Shown here: positions 35,851 through 44,509 of the stretch, one piece after another
How the letters are laid out: every line of letters begins with the position of its first letter
Position numbering within the stretch: position 1 is the first letter of the stretch
NCBI RefSeq assembly: GCF_900543425.1
Contig: NZ_UQRQ01000011.1
Location: 56,828-120,827, forward strand
Source of the DNA: an uncultured Sanguibacteroides sp.
Lineage (GTDB): Bacteria > Bacteroidota > Bacteroidia > Bacteroidales > Marinifilaceae
Length of the DNA stretch: 64,000 nt
Direction of reading: 5' to 3'
Position numbers and translations under genes: made by a program
The notes under the pieces: model-generated
Database searches by the model: none
Seen by the model: only the letters and a program-made list of their open reading frames with translations
Told to the model about the DNA's origin: nothing

Positions 35851-37014
35851 TTACAATCCAAATGCTGGATAAAGGAATTTTTCGCTATATGGAATCACAT
35901 CAACTACGATTTCATTACTATTATACAATGTTATGTCCACCACGACATGGGTGTTACGAAAAAGTGCCTTCAAGTTGGGCAGCGTGTAGACAAAAGGTTC
36001 ACTCCTTCCGTCTATATTAATTGTCAGGGTGTACTCCTGCTCGCCATCCGTTGTACCCGCCTTGGGGTTCATGCTCTCGGGCAGGTAGAAAACGGGAACA
36101 TTCTCTGCTACACCCGGTTTTGAGTTATCAGGGTTTACCATATCAACTGCCGGTACTCCTAAAGTAACCGTCCCGTGGGTATAGGTCTTTGTCTTATCCG
36201 CTTGTGTAGGTAATTGGTAGTCCTTCAACCAGCCGGCGGCTTCCGTGGTGGCGTAATCGTCATTTTCGGACGAAGCGTCGGAAACCTCCTTCAACCAATT
36301 TATCCAAGTTTTCCCATTGAATAATTGTCGGTTCTGTTCGCTGTCATCGACATGCGCCATCAGAAAGTTCTTGTCGGCATGGCTCGCTATGGTGAAATTG
36401 TTCACAGTCACTTTCTCGCCACGCCAGTTCATAAAGTTCACCGTGAACTTGGTGGCGACACGTACCACGTAGAACATGCCATAGAAACTTCCTTTTTCAG
36501 GGAAATCTATTTCGTACATGGAGGACATCGGGATGGGTTTTCCGCCCGAGTAGTCCGGAGCAAAATAGAGCCCGTTCACCGCAGTTTCAAAGCCGGACGA
36601 ACTCTCTGCATAATTGTCGAAGAAACCGGTCAGCGTTTGGTTTGGCCCCGCTACGCCTTCTACAGTTGATACGCTCTCTTCATTGGCGAAGAGGAATATC
36701 TTTTTCTTTTCGTTGGGTTTTACCTTAAGTAATATGTATTTTCGCTCTACCGCAGCGCCCAACCGATAAAATTCGTTATGTTCCACCGTCCCATCAACAT
36801 GCAGGATCACGACGCGCATACTTTTCATCTTTTCGTTGTCGGGTAGTTCTGCCAGTTCCGACCTCGTCTGTACAATCGGCTCTATATTCAAATAAAGAGC
36901 AGCTTCCGTAGTGTCCTCCGGTAAGGATTCTTCCTGACTGCTGCACGCCACCATAAAAGGCAGTGCGAATGCCGCCAGGCAGACTGCAATGCAATGTATA
37001 ATGTTCGGTTTCAT
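35851..37014 (-). CDS. Minor fimbrial subunit lipoprotein, Mfa3/Mfa4-like
   Basis: This 387-residue lipoprotein has a signal peptide with lipobox FMVAC (Cys24), an early QTRSE site suited to Arg-specific processing, and a fimbrillin-type beta-sandwich (MKSMRVVILHVDGTVEHNEFY; VVRVATKFTVNF). The C-terminus ends NTHVVVDITLYNSNEIVVDVIPY, typical of FimA-superfamily subunits. It lies between the anchor-like gene and the giant tip candidate, with 21-22 bp spacing on both sides. Confidence 0.75.
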   Translation of the reverse strand: MKPNIIHCIAVCLAAFALPFMVACSSQEESLPEDTTEAALYLNIEPIVQTRSELAELPDNEKMKSMRVVILHVDGTVEHNEFYRLGAAVERKYILLKVKPNEKKKIFLFANEESVSTVEGVAGPNQTLTGFFDNYAESSSGFETAVNGLYFAPDYSGGKPIPMSSMYEIDFPEKGSFYGMFYVVRVATKFTVNFMNWRGEKVTVNNFTIASHADKNFLMAHVDDSEQNRQLFNGKTWINWLKEVSDASSENDDYATTEAAGWLKDYQLPTQADKTKTYTHGTVTLGVPAVDMVNPDNSKPGVAENVPVFYLPESMNPKAGTTDGEQEYTLTINIDGRSEPFVYTLPNLKALFRNTHVVVDITLYNSNEIVVDVIPYSEKFLYPAFGL

Positions 37015-37035
37015 CAGTCCAATCCCTCTTCCTAA

Positions 37036-38103
37036 TTATTCAACTTCAACGTTACTCAGCACCACCCGCCAAGATTGAATCAGTATGTAGCTGCTAATCC
37101 ACTTGTTGTTCTCGTCGAGGAAGAATGTCATCACATAGTCGTCCTCGCGGTCCAGAAACTCCTGATCGGTCATCGTGCGATTGTACTCCTCCTCGTAATA
37201 GTCTTTCGCCAGCAGCACATGGTCGATCACCGGGATGCGGGCCACAATCCCGCCCTCTCGATTGGTGATTGTAAGGAACATCTTTTCACGATGCGTTTCC
37301 ATCATGCGTCCTACAGTCAGGTCAGCGATGGCACCCTTTACATGGATGATGGCACGGGAATCGGCTTTCCCCAGGCCGGCCTCGCCGTTCTGCATTTTCC
37401 AAGGACGGTAAGTGATGTTCTCGTCTTCCAGCAACTCGTTGTCATGAGCCATCAACCCGTTCTCGTCCTCTATGCGGAAGGTGAATTGATTGACATCCAC
37501 ATCCTCTCCCGATAGATGATGCAGTATGATGCGGATATGGTTGGTGTTCTTGGTCAGGTACATGGTATAGTCGTAACTGCCTCCGTCGTCGTTAGAAGGC
37601 AGCGATACATCCAAAGTGCCGTGAAAGAGTCGATAAAGCCTTTCTTTGCTGTAGGCACCGGACTCGTCATGCTGGCGGTTCAACGCACATTGCAACTGCT
37701 CCATCCGGGTCTCGCCGACACGGGCTTCAGGTACGGAGAAGGACTCTTCGTGCCCGCCGTCGTTCCTGAGACCGCACCATGCCAACAGTCGATAGTCGCC
37801 GGCCGGCAGATCGAGCGATATCGAATAGTTCTCCGCCGTAAACGGATCTATCTGTTCTTCCCGCTGCCATGTCAGTATACCCGACGTGTCGAAGGCATAC
37901 AGATGCACCGATGAAACCTCGTTTGCAAAAGCATCCGCCCACTTCAGGTTCCTGTCGTAGCGGAATTTGAGCCGGTAATACACCGAACAATCGCCTTCTT
38001 CTTCATAGAGCCAGTTGTTACTGCATGACGGAAGAACCAACAGGCAGACCGACGCCACGCCGACCTTCACTACCACATTCCTTATCAATGCCTGTATATC
38101 CAT
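37036..38103 (-). CDS. mfa2: FimB/Mfa2-family fimbrial anchor lipoprotein
   Basis: This 355-residue protein has a signal peptide with lipobox VLPSC (Cys27) and the FimB/Mfa2 pattern: CSVYYRLKFRYDRNLKWADAF, VSSVHLYAFD, LPAGDYRLLAWCGL, and a C-terminal IQSWRVVL. In P. gingivalis, Mfa2 and FimB stay in the outer membrane, end polymerisation and fix fimbrial length. It follows the major subunit after 250 bp containing hairpins, and is followed by the minor subunit after 21 bp. Confidence 0.88.
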   Translation of the reverse strand: MDIQALIRNVVVKVGVASVCLLVLPSCSNNWLYEEEGDCSVYYRLKFRYDRNLKWADAFANEVSSVHLYAFDTSGILTWQREEQIDPFTAENYSISLDLPAGDYRLLAWCGLRNDGGHEESFSVPEARVGETRMEQLQCALNRQHDESGAYSKERLYRLFHGTLDVSLPSNDDGGSYDYTMYLTKNTNHIRIILHHLSGEDVDVNQFTFRIEDENGLMAHDNELLEDENITYRPWKMQNGEAGLGKADSRAIIHVKGAIADLTVGRMMETHREKMFLTITNREGGIVARIPVIDHVLLAKDYYEEEYNRTMTDQEFLDREDDYVMTFFLDENNKWISSYILIQSWRVVLSNVEVE

Positions 38104-38152
38104 ATCGTATACTCTTTTGTATAGTTTATACCAGTGTTACTTATATATGTAT

Positions 38153-38319
38153 GATGTGCGGAACTTCCGCATCCGGATTTCCTCGTCAAGTGGGATACCT
38201 GCTTTATGTTCAGGTTTCCGATGCCGCACCTCCCTTGTGTGCCAGTGGGCAGGTACTGTGTTTATTTATTTGATTATTGTATGATGCGTGGGAGACGGTA
38301 GCCGTTTCCCACTCATCAT
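38153..38319 (-). terminator. Intercistronic hairpins between the major and anchor subunit genes
   Basis: Two hairpins lie in the 250-bp gap: TGCGGAA-C-TTCCGCA at 38157-38171 and a 39-nt stem-loop at 38281-38319 (ATGATG, GTGGGA and ACGG paired with their complements). Neither has a T-run. They suit partial termination or mRNA stabilisation that keeps major subunit mRNA in excess. Confidence 0.5.
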
Positions 38320-38353
38320 AAGTATCAGGAACGCCTTCGGGCGGTCAGGTTCA

Positions 38354-40030
38354 TTACCAATCCAAAGCATAGTCATTATTGACAATGCGCCAGGACAGAA
38401 TCTTGACTTCAGCCGCAATGTAGTGATCATTGGGGTCGGGCTTCTCGGGATAAATCTCCTGCTCAGGATCGTAGACTGGGGTGCCGAAGCCAGCTATCTT
38501 TGTCACGTTTGTCTTATACACGTGGTTGCGGACTACGCCCTTAGTAGCATTTTCACCTTCACCATTATGAATAATCTCGTAATAATAGTAGGTCATACCG
38601 GATTTCCAAACCAAAGCCCAGTCAACTATATCCTTGTTCTTAAGTTTCTTGTTAATTGTATCTACTTTAATAGTATCTGTTACAGTTCGATCCGCAGAAT
38701 TGTACCATGTTTTCCCTTTTGCGACTTCTGTCAGTTGGGCATATACATAACAGTTGTTCGTACTGTTCTCTTCTTCCAGCTGTTTAGCAATTACAATCTG
38801 AAGATCGTCGGTACCAATCTGTGTACGCGTTGTACTGTTTCCATAATAGTAGTTATAGCCATTGGCTTTCAGCTGGGCAAGGATACTCGCCTTCAGGAGG
38901 GGGAGGTTTTCAGACGGAATCTCGGAATACGTATCGGCATAGTGGGAACCCATGTGTCTTACCAAAGTCAAGCGAGAGCCGTCTTCATTGCAGAGGAAAC
39001 CCTTTAGGATAACCTTGGTTTTGGCCAGTTCGGCAACATCACTACCACTAGCCTTAGCGGCGTTCTCATTGGTGTACAATACAGTGTCAATGGCAGTAGG
39101 GATATCGGCGTACTTACGATACTTGTTCTTTGCATTAGAAGAATTCATGGCCCAGAAACTGCGGTGTGTGCCGTTCCACCAATCACTTGGCCATGCGGGA
39201 TTAATTTTCTTGACAAGTCTACTGTTATCGGTTTCTGCGGTCAGGGCCCAGCCTTCAAGGGTTAGGTAAACCTGCTTTCCGTCGGCCGTGAGTGCATTCC
39301 CGTTCTTATCTTTCAGTGGCAGTTTGCCAGTACCAGCGAGTTTTACTGCATCACCTAAACTGACCGTAACTTTGGCCACACTGCGCTCAACATATATGGT
39401 GACGGGATGTAATTTGGCCTCAGACTCTTCCTTACACAGATTTTCAGCCTTTACGGGAACAGCGCAGACCTCTGCACCATTATTTCCATATACGGAGTTG
39501 AACATAACGAACGAGCCCTCTTTGGTGAAGTCATCGGAAGCGTAATCTTTGGAAATCGCCTTTAGGTCATCAAGACTCTTTGACTCGTTGCCCAAATCAG
39601 TGGTGGGATTCAGCACAGCCGCCATCATCTGGGGAAGTTTGTCTCCGGACTTGGTGCTGATGACAATAGTGGCCTTGAGTTTACTTTCAATATCATCCGT
39701 GTCAATCGAGCCACCTATCTGCTCCACGTTCGGCCAGTCGTAGTAATTTACATAAGTGGAGCCCTGAAGTTTGACATCAGTGGCGGCACCGTTTTCGGTG
39801 AAGAAATAGAAACGAACTTTGGTAACTTTGTTTTCATAATCTTCTCCATCCTGGTAACCGGAAGAGGCACGTGCACGTGCAACATCTGAAGACACCAGGT
39901 TTACGGCAATGTAGCTGGTATTAGCCTTACCGTTGCCTACATCCTCCTCGTTCGGAGCAATCTCATCCCGTGAGCATCCCGCGATAAACAGGGATGCCAA
40001 CACAGATATAAATAAAAAGTTCTTTTTCAT
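38354..40030 (-). CDS. mfa1: Mfa1-like major fimbrial subunit
   Basis: This 558-residue lipoprotein precursor has lipobox SLFIAGC (Cys19) and an ARARAS stretch (51-56) where Arg-directed cleavage would release the donor-strand groove in type V pili. A tryptophan-rich middle (WPSDWWNGTHRSFWAMNS) and the C-terminus AAEVKILSWRIVNNDYAL match Mfa1 family subunits. It is the third gene of the operon, after the DUF3575 and DUF3868 genes, and likely forms the fibre shaft. Confidence 0.9.
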   Translation of the reverse strand: MKKNFLFISVLASLFIAGCSRDEIAPNEEDVGNGKANTSYIAVNLVSSDVARARASSGYQDGEDYENKVTKVRFYFFTENGAATDVKLQGSTYVNYYDWPNVEQIGGSIDTDDIESKLKATIVISTKSGDKLPQMMAAVLNPTTDLGNESKSLDDLKAISKDYASDDFTKEGSFVMFNSVYGNNGAEVCAVPVKAENLCKEESEAKLHPVTIYVERSVAKVTVSLGDAVKLAGTGKLPLKDKNGNALTADGKQVYLTLEGWALTAETDNSRLVKKINPAWPSDWWNGTHRSFWAMNSSNAKNKYRKYADIPTAIDTVLYTNENAAKASGSDVAELAKTKVILKGFLCNEDGSRLTLVRHMGSHYADTYSEIPSENLPLLKASILAQLKANGYNYYYGNSTTRTQIGTDDLQIVIAKQLEEENSTNNCYVYAQLTEVAKGKTWYNSADRTVTDTIKVDTINKKLKNKDIVDWALVWKSGMTYYYYEIIHNGEGENATKGVVRNHVYKTNVTKIAGFGTPVYDPEQEIYPEKPDPNDHYIAAEVKILSWRIVNNDYALDW

Positions 40031-40094
40031 ATCGTTAAATTAAATTGTTTGAAAATATGTTTCTTCTCTTTTGATTTATATTATTGATTTGATG

Positions 40095-41522
40095 TCATTT
40101 CTGCCTTTCGTTCAGTTCGTCAAGCGTCCTGCCGGCCTGTTCAAGTCCCATCTCTTTCGCCTTGCCGAGGTAGCGGCGTGCCGTATCGTAATCTCCCTCC
40201 CGCACGGCAAGCGCTCCACGTGCATAGACAGCCTCGGCGGAGTCGCCGGCCTTGTCGAGATACTTGCGTGCCGTCCCGAAATCATCACGGCGGATGGCGG
40301 CGTTGGCGGCGTTCAGGTTGGCTGTTTCATCGTTCGGGAACATGCGCACCGCCGTTTGAAAGACATCCGTGAACTCGTCCGTGCCGGGTTCATACTTTCC
40401 GGCAACGAGGTAAAACTCGTCCAAGCTCAATTTCTGCGGCTGCTCCGCCATGATGCGTTTTATTTCATCCACTTCGCTGAACGTGCGGATGTTGTAGTCT
40501 ATGCGGTAGTCGGTATGGCGCAACGCGGGATAGAAATTTTGCAGCATGAAGCGATACTCGTTGGGGTAAGTGCGCTTAATTTTCGTCTCTTTGGCATCCG
40601 GTTCCATATCACTGTCTATCAAAGCCAGAATCTCCGCGCGGTGGTCGATATTCGATTGTTCCACGTAACGGCGCAATCCGGCCCAGTCCTCAGGCTCGTA
40701 ATCGGTTTGGATGACGTTATCCGCAAAACGGTATAGTTGTCCTATGTGCTTTTTGAGTGCGGCGGTACGTCCGATGGCAAGTTCCGTGTTATGTTTGTAG
40801 GGGCTCTCCGGCGAGGCGTACCCTTTTAACCACACGGAAGTGATGGTGACATCCTTGTCATCGCACACGGAGTCGATGGTCGCCTGTATCTTGCCTAACT
40901 CGACCGTATTCCGACGGTAGTCGGGATAAATCACCGTTTGATCCACCGGGAAATCGATGTATGCCGAACCGGATAACGAACGGCTTTTCATGATTTCTGC
41001 CTTGGGCTGCACGAATACCAGTTCGGGGAAAAACGCCTCATGGTGGCTTCCCAAATCGCCTTCGTATTCCGCCAGTATTTCCTGACAACATCCCCAGTCG
41101 CTACGATGTAGCTTGAGCGTGGCTCCGTTCATCCAATCTTCGTAGAGAATAGGGTTGTTATACTCCAGTTGTTCCGGTTTTTTCGATACTTGGAATGACT
41201 TCTCCGACCCGCCCGAAATGGTGCTTATACCATTTCGTACATAATAATAATACCGACGGCGTCCGTAAATACCTATCGACGGCAAGTCCAAAGAATCCGC
41301 ACCATTGACCAATCGAGGGGTAAGCAGTACGGCGCGGTTGGCGTCCACGTCGAGTGCGGTCAAATCGACATCCATCTCTACAGTAAGGTATTTGCCGTTA
41401 CGATTCATATTGAAATTCTCGATGGAAACACCGGGTAGAATGTTTTTTGTGTCTTGCGCCATCGCTCCCGACATATTTCCCATGCCCAGCAAGGTTGCCA
41501 GTATGAATATCGTCTTTTTCAT
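40095..41522 (-). CDS. DUF3868 protein with OmpA-like and TPR regions, fimbrial locus
   Basis: This 475-residue exported protein has a signal peptide ending SGAMAQD and the DUF3868 N-terminal half. Residues about 187-260 resemble an OmpA C-terminal peptidoglycan-binding fold (SAYIDFPVDQTVIYPDYRRN ... VWLKGYASPESP). Two or three TPR-like helical pairs follow (ANLNAANAAIRRDDFGTARKYLDKAG). Such proteins precede fimbrillin genes in Bacteroidetes loci and probably help fix or assemble fimbriae at the envelope. A 12-bp gap separates it from the DUF3575 gene. Confidence 0.85.
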   Translation of the reverse strand: MKKTIFILATLLGMGNMSGAMAQDTKNILPGVSIENFNMNRNGKYLTVEMDVDLTALDVDANRAVLLTPRLVNGADSLDLPSIGIYGRRRYYYYVRNGISTISGGSEKSFQVSKKPEQLEYNNPILYEDWMNGATLKLHRSDWGCCQEILAEYEGDLGSHHEAFFPELVFVQPKAEIMKSRSLSGSAYIDFPVDQTVIYPDYRRNTVELGKIQATIDSVCDDKDVTITSVWLKGYASPESPYKHNTELAIGRTAALKKHIGQLYRFADNVIQTDYEPEDWAGLRRYVEQSNIDHRAEILALIDSDMEPDAKETKIKRTYPNEYRFMLQNFYPALRHTDYRIDYNIRTFSEVDEIKRIMAEQPQKLSLDEFYLVAGKYEPGTDEFTDVFQTAVRMFPNDETANLNAANAAIRRDDFGTARKYLDKAGDSAEAVYARGALAVREGDYDTARRYLGKAKEMGLEQAGRTLDELNERQK

Positions 41523-41534
41523 GTTCGTTGCAAT

Positions 41535-42122
41535 TTAGAATAGATAAACCAGGTTAATGGCCGCCTTGGTGGGTCCCACGTAGTGGTGCGGCTTGTTCGT
41601 TTCTATCTTTTTCCCACATCCTGCACACCGGAACTTATCGTAACGGGTATAGGAATAACCGAAACCGATTTCCGCCTCCAAGTTCCAATAGTGACCGAGA
41701 ATCCATGCATAGCCGTATGCCACGCCCGCACCTACAAACCAGCCTTGATAACGAGAATCCTTCAGTTTCCGGGCATCCGTCCCAAAAATGTTGATTTTGC
41801 CATCGAAACCGCCGATGTTGTACTGTCCGCCATGTAAATGCGCACCGAAAAAATGTGCGCCGAAACGATCACACAGCCAATAACGGACCTCGGGCTGCAC
41901 GGCCCAGTGTTTCCAGCGACGGTCGTGCGAGAGAGTCCACGCATTGAATTGTCCCGTAATGTCCAAAGTCCATTTCGGAGCAAGCCCCACCTCGATACCG
42001 AGGTTCGGGTTGAAAAAGCCATCGGCGAGCAGGTTCGTCTTCAATGCTACATCCTGCGCCTTGACACTCGAAAAAAGCGTCAGCATGACAGCGATGACAG
42101 TTAATTTCAGTCTCATATCCAT
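41535..42122 (-). CDS. DUF3575 outer-membrane protein, first gene of the fimbrial operon
   Basis: This 195-residue protein has a signal peptide ending SVKAQD and amphipathic beta strands (VALKTNLLADGFFNPNLGIEVGLAP, WFVGAGVAYGYAW) ending in a terminal phenylalanine, consistent with a small beta-barrel. A CxxC pair (FRCAGCGKK) is notable. DUF3575 genes commonly open Mfa/Fim-type operons. A second ATG two codons in (42116) is equally possible. No Bacteroidetes-type promoter faces it in the present orientation of the upstream region. Confidence 0.83.
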   Translation of the reverse strand: MDMRLKLTVIAVMLTLFSSVKAQDVALKTNLLADGFFNPNLGIEVGLAPKWTLDITGQFNAWTLSHDRRWKHWAVQPEVRYWLCDRFGAHFFGAHLHGGQYNIGGFDGKINIFGTDARKLKDSRYQGWFVGAGVAYGYAWILGHYWNLEAEIGFGYSYTRYDKFRCAGCGKKIETNKPHHYVGPTKAAINLVYLF

Positions 42123-42255
42123 TATATGTTACATATGTTGTTTTATATATCCTTCTATGGCAATCATTTGCAATACATGTATAATGCGTATGCAAATACA
42201 AGAAAATTAACACGACACGGCATTTCTTGATATACATACAACTTTTTCTAACCAC

Positions 42256-42273
42256 TTCTCTTTTTAAGAGAAA
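42256..42273. repeat. Left inverted repeat (A) of the putative promoter switch
   Basis: TTCTCTTTTTAAGAGAAA is the exact reverse complement of 42584-42601. The off-centre T-run fixes its orientation. It lies 134 bp before the fimbrial operon. Confidence 0.6.
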
Positions 42274-42377
42274 GACAGAAATAATATTGCCTTATTTTTA
42301 GGGAGTTATAGTTAAAGGATGGCAGAATTGTACAACAAATTCCAGTATTCATTTAACATCCGACCAGATTCATTTTT

Positions 42378-42405
42378 GAAAACCGATTTTTTTTTATCGG
42401 TTTTC
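42378..42405. terminator. Hairpin inside the putative invertible segment
   Basis: GAAAACCGAT / ATCGGTTTTC forms a perfect 10-bp stem with a loop of eight T. It could act as a terminator or a recombinase-accessory site. Confidence 0.5.
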
Positions 42406-42406
42406 A

Positions 42407-42436
42407 TTGTCGTTTTCAGCGTTTTCACTAATTTTG
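42407..42436 (+). promoter_or_regulatory. Promoter B, pointing away from the fimbrial operon
   Basis: TAATTTTG (42429-42436) is an exact TAnnTTTG box with ATTG exactly 19 bp upstream (42406-42409). It belongs to the first copy of a 47-bp direct repeat (from 42420). Transcription runs rightwards toward the 3' end of the recombinase gene. Confidence 0.6.
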
Positions 42437-42466
42437 CGTCTGTATGCTATTTCTCTTAAAAAGAAT
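42420..42466 (+). repeat. Direct repeat copy 1 (promoter plus 5' leader)
   Basis: The 47-bp unit beginning CGTTTTCACTAATTTTGC and ending CTCTTAAAAAG recurs at 42554-42600 with five mismatches. It contains TTTCTCTTAAAAAGAA (42450-42465), a shortened copy of the inverted-repeat box. Confidence 0.8.
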
Positions 42467-42539
42467 TTTACGGGTTACAAAGCAGACTTACGCTATTTTT
42501 AATTTGTGCAGGCATTTTTTTTTTTTTATCTGTCCGAAA

Positions 42540-42570
42540 TTTAATGTTTGCCACGTTTTCACTAATTTTG
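42540..42570 (+). promoter_or_regulatory. Promoter C, pointing away from the fimbrial operon
   Basis: TAATTTTG (42563-42570) is an exact -7 box with TTTA 19 bp upstream as a -33 element. It is the second copy of the duplicated promoter and ends 13 bp inside inverted repeat C. Confidence 0.55.
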
Positions 42571-42600
42571 CAACTGCGTACTATTTCTCTTAAAAAGAGA
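42554..42600 (+). repeat. Direct repeat copy 2 (promoter plus 5' leader)
   Basis: Second copy of the 47-bp unit, offset 134 bp from copy 1. Its 3' end overlaps inverted repeat C. Confidence 0.8.
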
Positions 42601-42601
42601 A
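42584..42601. repeat. Right inverted repeat (C) of the putative promoter switch
   Basis: TTTCTCTTAAAAAGAGAA is the exact reverse complement of 42256-42273. The two enclose 310 bp that include both rightward promoters. Confidence 0.6.
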
Positions 42602-42639
42602 CTTTACTATTGTCCGACAAACTCCGGCGACCTCATCAC

Positions 42640-43848
42640 TTACAAAGATTTCAATATCTGGCTGTTGGCCTTATCCACAGCGGACGTATCCAGTGAAGCC
42701 AGATAGATTTGCGTAGTTTTCTCGGAATTGTGCCCCATAGCCTCACTGATGGTTGCCAGCGGCACGTTTTTGCTTTTGGCGATGGAAGCCCACGCATGGC
42801 GGGCCACATAACTCGTCAAGGGCATGGCCAGTCCCAGTTTTTCACCGAGCCGTTTAAGCTTACTATTGACCAGATGCGCGGCATTCTTGTACTGCCAGCG
42901 TTCATTCGCATTCATGTTCTTTATAATCGGCAGCAGATAGGGACTCCCGCCCGTATCGTACTTGTCGATGATCTCCTGCATCGGTCTTTCCCATTTGATG
43001 AAAAGTAGCTGACCCGTCTTTTGCCTGCGGTATGATAGTATACCGTTTTGCAGGTCCTTCTTTTTCAGGTAGGCCATATCCACAAACGACATTCCGCGTG
43101 TGTAGAACGAGAACATGAAAATGTCCCGGGCGAAGTCCATGGCCGGAAACAATGTCAGGTCGAGTTTCCTTATCTGCCGGATGATTTTCAAGGGCACGGC
43201 ACGTTTGACGGTCTTGTCGATTCCTGTATAGACGTGCTTGAAAGGGCTGCGCTGTATGGTCAGTTCCTTTTCGACGGCACGGTTGTAGATGGCCCGTAAT
43301 CCCCGCATATAGTAGGATGAGGTATTCGGACACGCATCATTCGCATGCAGAAAGATTTCATACTCGACCATCAGGTGGGAGTCCACCTCGTCCAGAGGAA
43401 CGTCCTTCTCCCCGAGAAACCGTTCGAAACTGTTCAGGACGGTCGTATAACGCTCGGCGGTAGGCATTTTGCAGATTTGTTTCAACTGCCGCACAAGTTC
43501 ACGGCCAAACGACATGAACCCTCCGCTGTCCGCCGAGACAAGGAAGCGTTCCGCCACCTCTTCGGCCGTATAGTTCCGGGCCGCCCGTTCGAAGCGGGTG
43601 ATGATGCCTTTGAAACGTCTGACATCTTCCGCCAAAGCGCTTTTCAAGGAAAAAAGATAATTCCGGCGACCGCTTTCTATACCCGGAGGAAAGACGATTT
43701 CCGCGTTTGCCGTATCCCATTCATGCGGGTAGAGTTTGTAACCGGGATTGACTTGTCGTACCACACGGTTATGAATCACTTGATAAAATACTGTGCCTTC
43801 CTTCGTTGGGATGGTAGAAGCACGAAATTTCACTTTTACTGTTGCCAT
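42640..43848 (-). CDS. Tyrosine site-specific recombinase, probable fimbrial DNA invertase
   Basis: This 402-residue protein is a full-length Bacteroidetes tyrosine recombinase: N-terminal arm-binding and SAM-like domains, then catalytic Arg251 (FYTRGMSF), Lys277 (RRQKTG), Arg350 in SYVARHAW, His373 in MGHNSEKTT and Tyr382. The H of the usual HxxR is serine, as is common in this group. It lies beside an inverted repeat and a promoter pair facing away from the fimbrial operon, as invertase genes in Bacteroides often do. An integrase of a degraded element is the alternative. A terminator hairpin ends 31 bp before its ATG. Confidence 0.88.
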   Translation of the reverse strand: MATVKVKFRASTIPTKEGTVFYQVIHNRVVRQVNPGYKLYPHEWDTANAEIVFPPGIESGRRNYLFSLKSALAEDVRRFKGIITRFERAARNYTAEEVAERFLVSADSGGFMSFGRELVRQLKQICKMPTAERYTTVLNSFERFLGEKDVPLDEVDSHLMVEYEIFLHANDACPNTSSYYMRGLRAIYNRAVEKELTIQRSPFKHVYTGIDKTVKRAVPLKIIRQIRKLDLTLFPAMDFARDIFMFSFYTRGMSFVDMAYLKKKDLQNGILSYRRQKTGQLLFIKWERPMQEIIDKYDTGGSPYLLPIIKNMNANERWQYKNAAHLVNSKLKRLGEKLGLAMPLTSYVARHAWASIAKSKNVPLATISEAMGHNSEKTTQIYLASLDTSAVDKANSQILKSL

Positions 43849-43879
43849 ACGATTTGTTTTTGATTTCAGCCAATAAAAA

Positions 43880-43904
43880 AGCCTTCATTAAAAAAATGAA
43901 GGCT
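43880..43904 (-). terminator. Terminator upstream of the recombinase gene
   Basis: On the minus strand AGCCTTCATT-TTTTT-AATGAAGGCT is followed by a T-run. It would stop transcripts arriving from the pseudogene on the right. Confidence 0.8.
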
Positions 43905-43927
43905 CCTATTTTTATTTTTACGTATTC

Positions 43928-44386
43928 CTATGTATTCGGAATACCTGATTCCGCATACGGATTGTCACCCGAAATCGTTTGATAGACCGCCTTCACCCGA
44001 CTCCAAAACCACCAACCTCGGTATTCTATCCATACAGCCTGATGCAACGTCACCGCTACCCGCATCTTACCATGCGGCCGGTTATTCTCGATAATACCGG
44101 CCAACCGGATATACGGCGTAATCATCTACACTTTCCGTCTCAGAACCGAAACTGTATCCCGCCCTACGACCGTATCGCGGATAGCGGCATCTTCCGCCCT
44201 GAACCGCTTATACGCGCCGAGAGTCAACCGCAATGTCTCGGAAGCAAGCGCCGTACTATTTGATTGGTAACGGTACCGTTCCGTCCTCAGCCGCACGACA
44301 TGTCGGTGTCGTAACCATATGACTCCGCCGAGAATCACGAAAGCCGCCATCTGGAATATCCAGCGGAAGCTGCCCCCATAAACCAA
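43928..44386 (-). pseudogene. Broken small mobile-element protein (DUF6549-like)
   Basis: Two minus-strand frames in the same register are split only by an in-frame TAG at 44126-44128. The first part has a membrane segment and RLRTERYRYQSNSTAL ... YKRFRAEDAA ... RDTV. The second has TPYIRLAGIIENNR and LHQAVWIEYRGWWFWSRVKA. This resembles, from memory, a family of about 200-residue proteins from Bacteroides prophages and conjugative elements (I believe DUF6549). The internal part is also shortened. It is dead element cargo. Confidence 0.65.
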
Positions 44387-44509
44387 GCGATTCTGCCCCT
44401 TTGTGCCAAATAAACATCCCCCTTGATACCAACATAAAAATGCCCCTGCCGAACGTTGTCTGACAGAGGTGTTTTTCGTAGATTTGATTCCCGTCTTGAC
44501 CGGTGGGAT

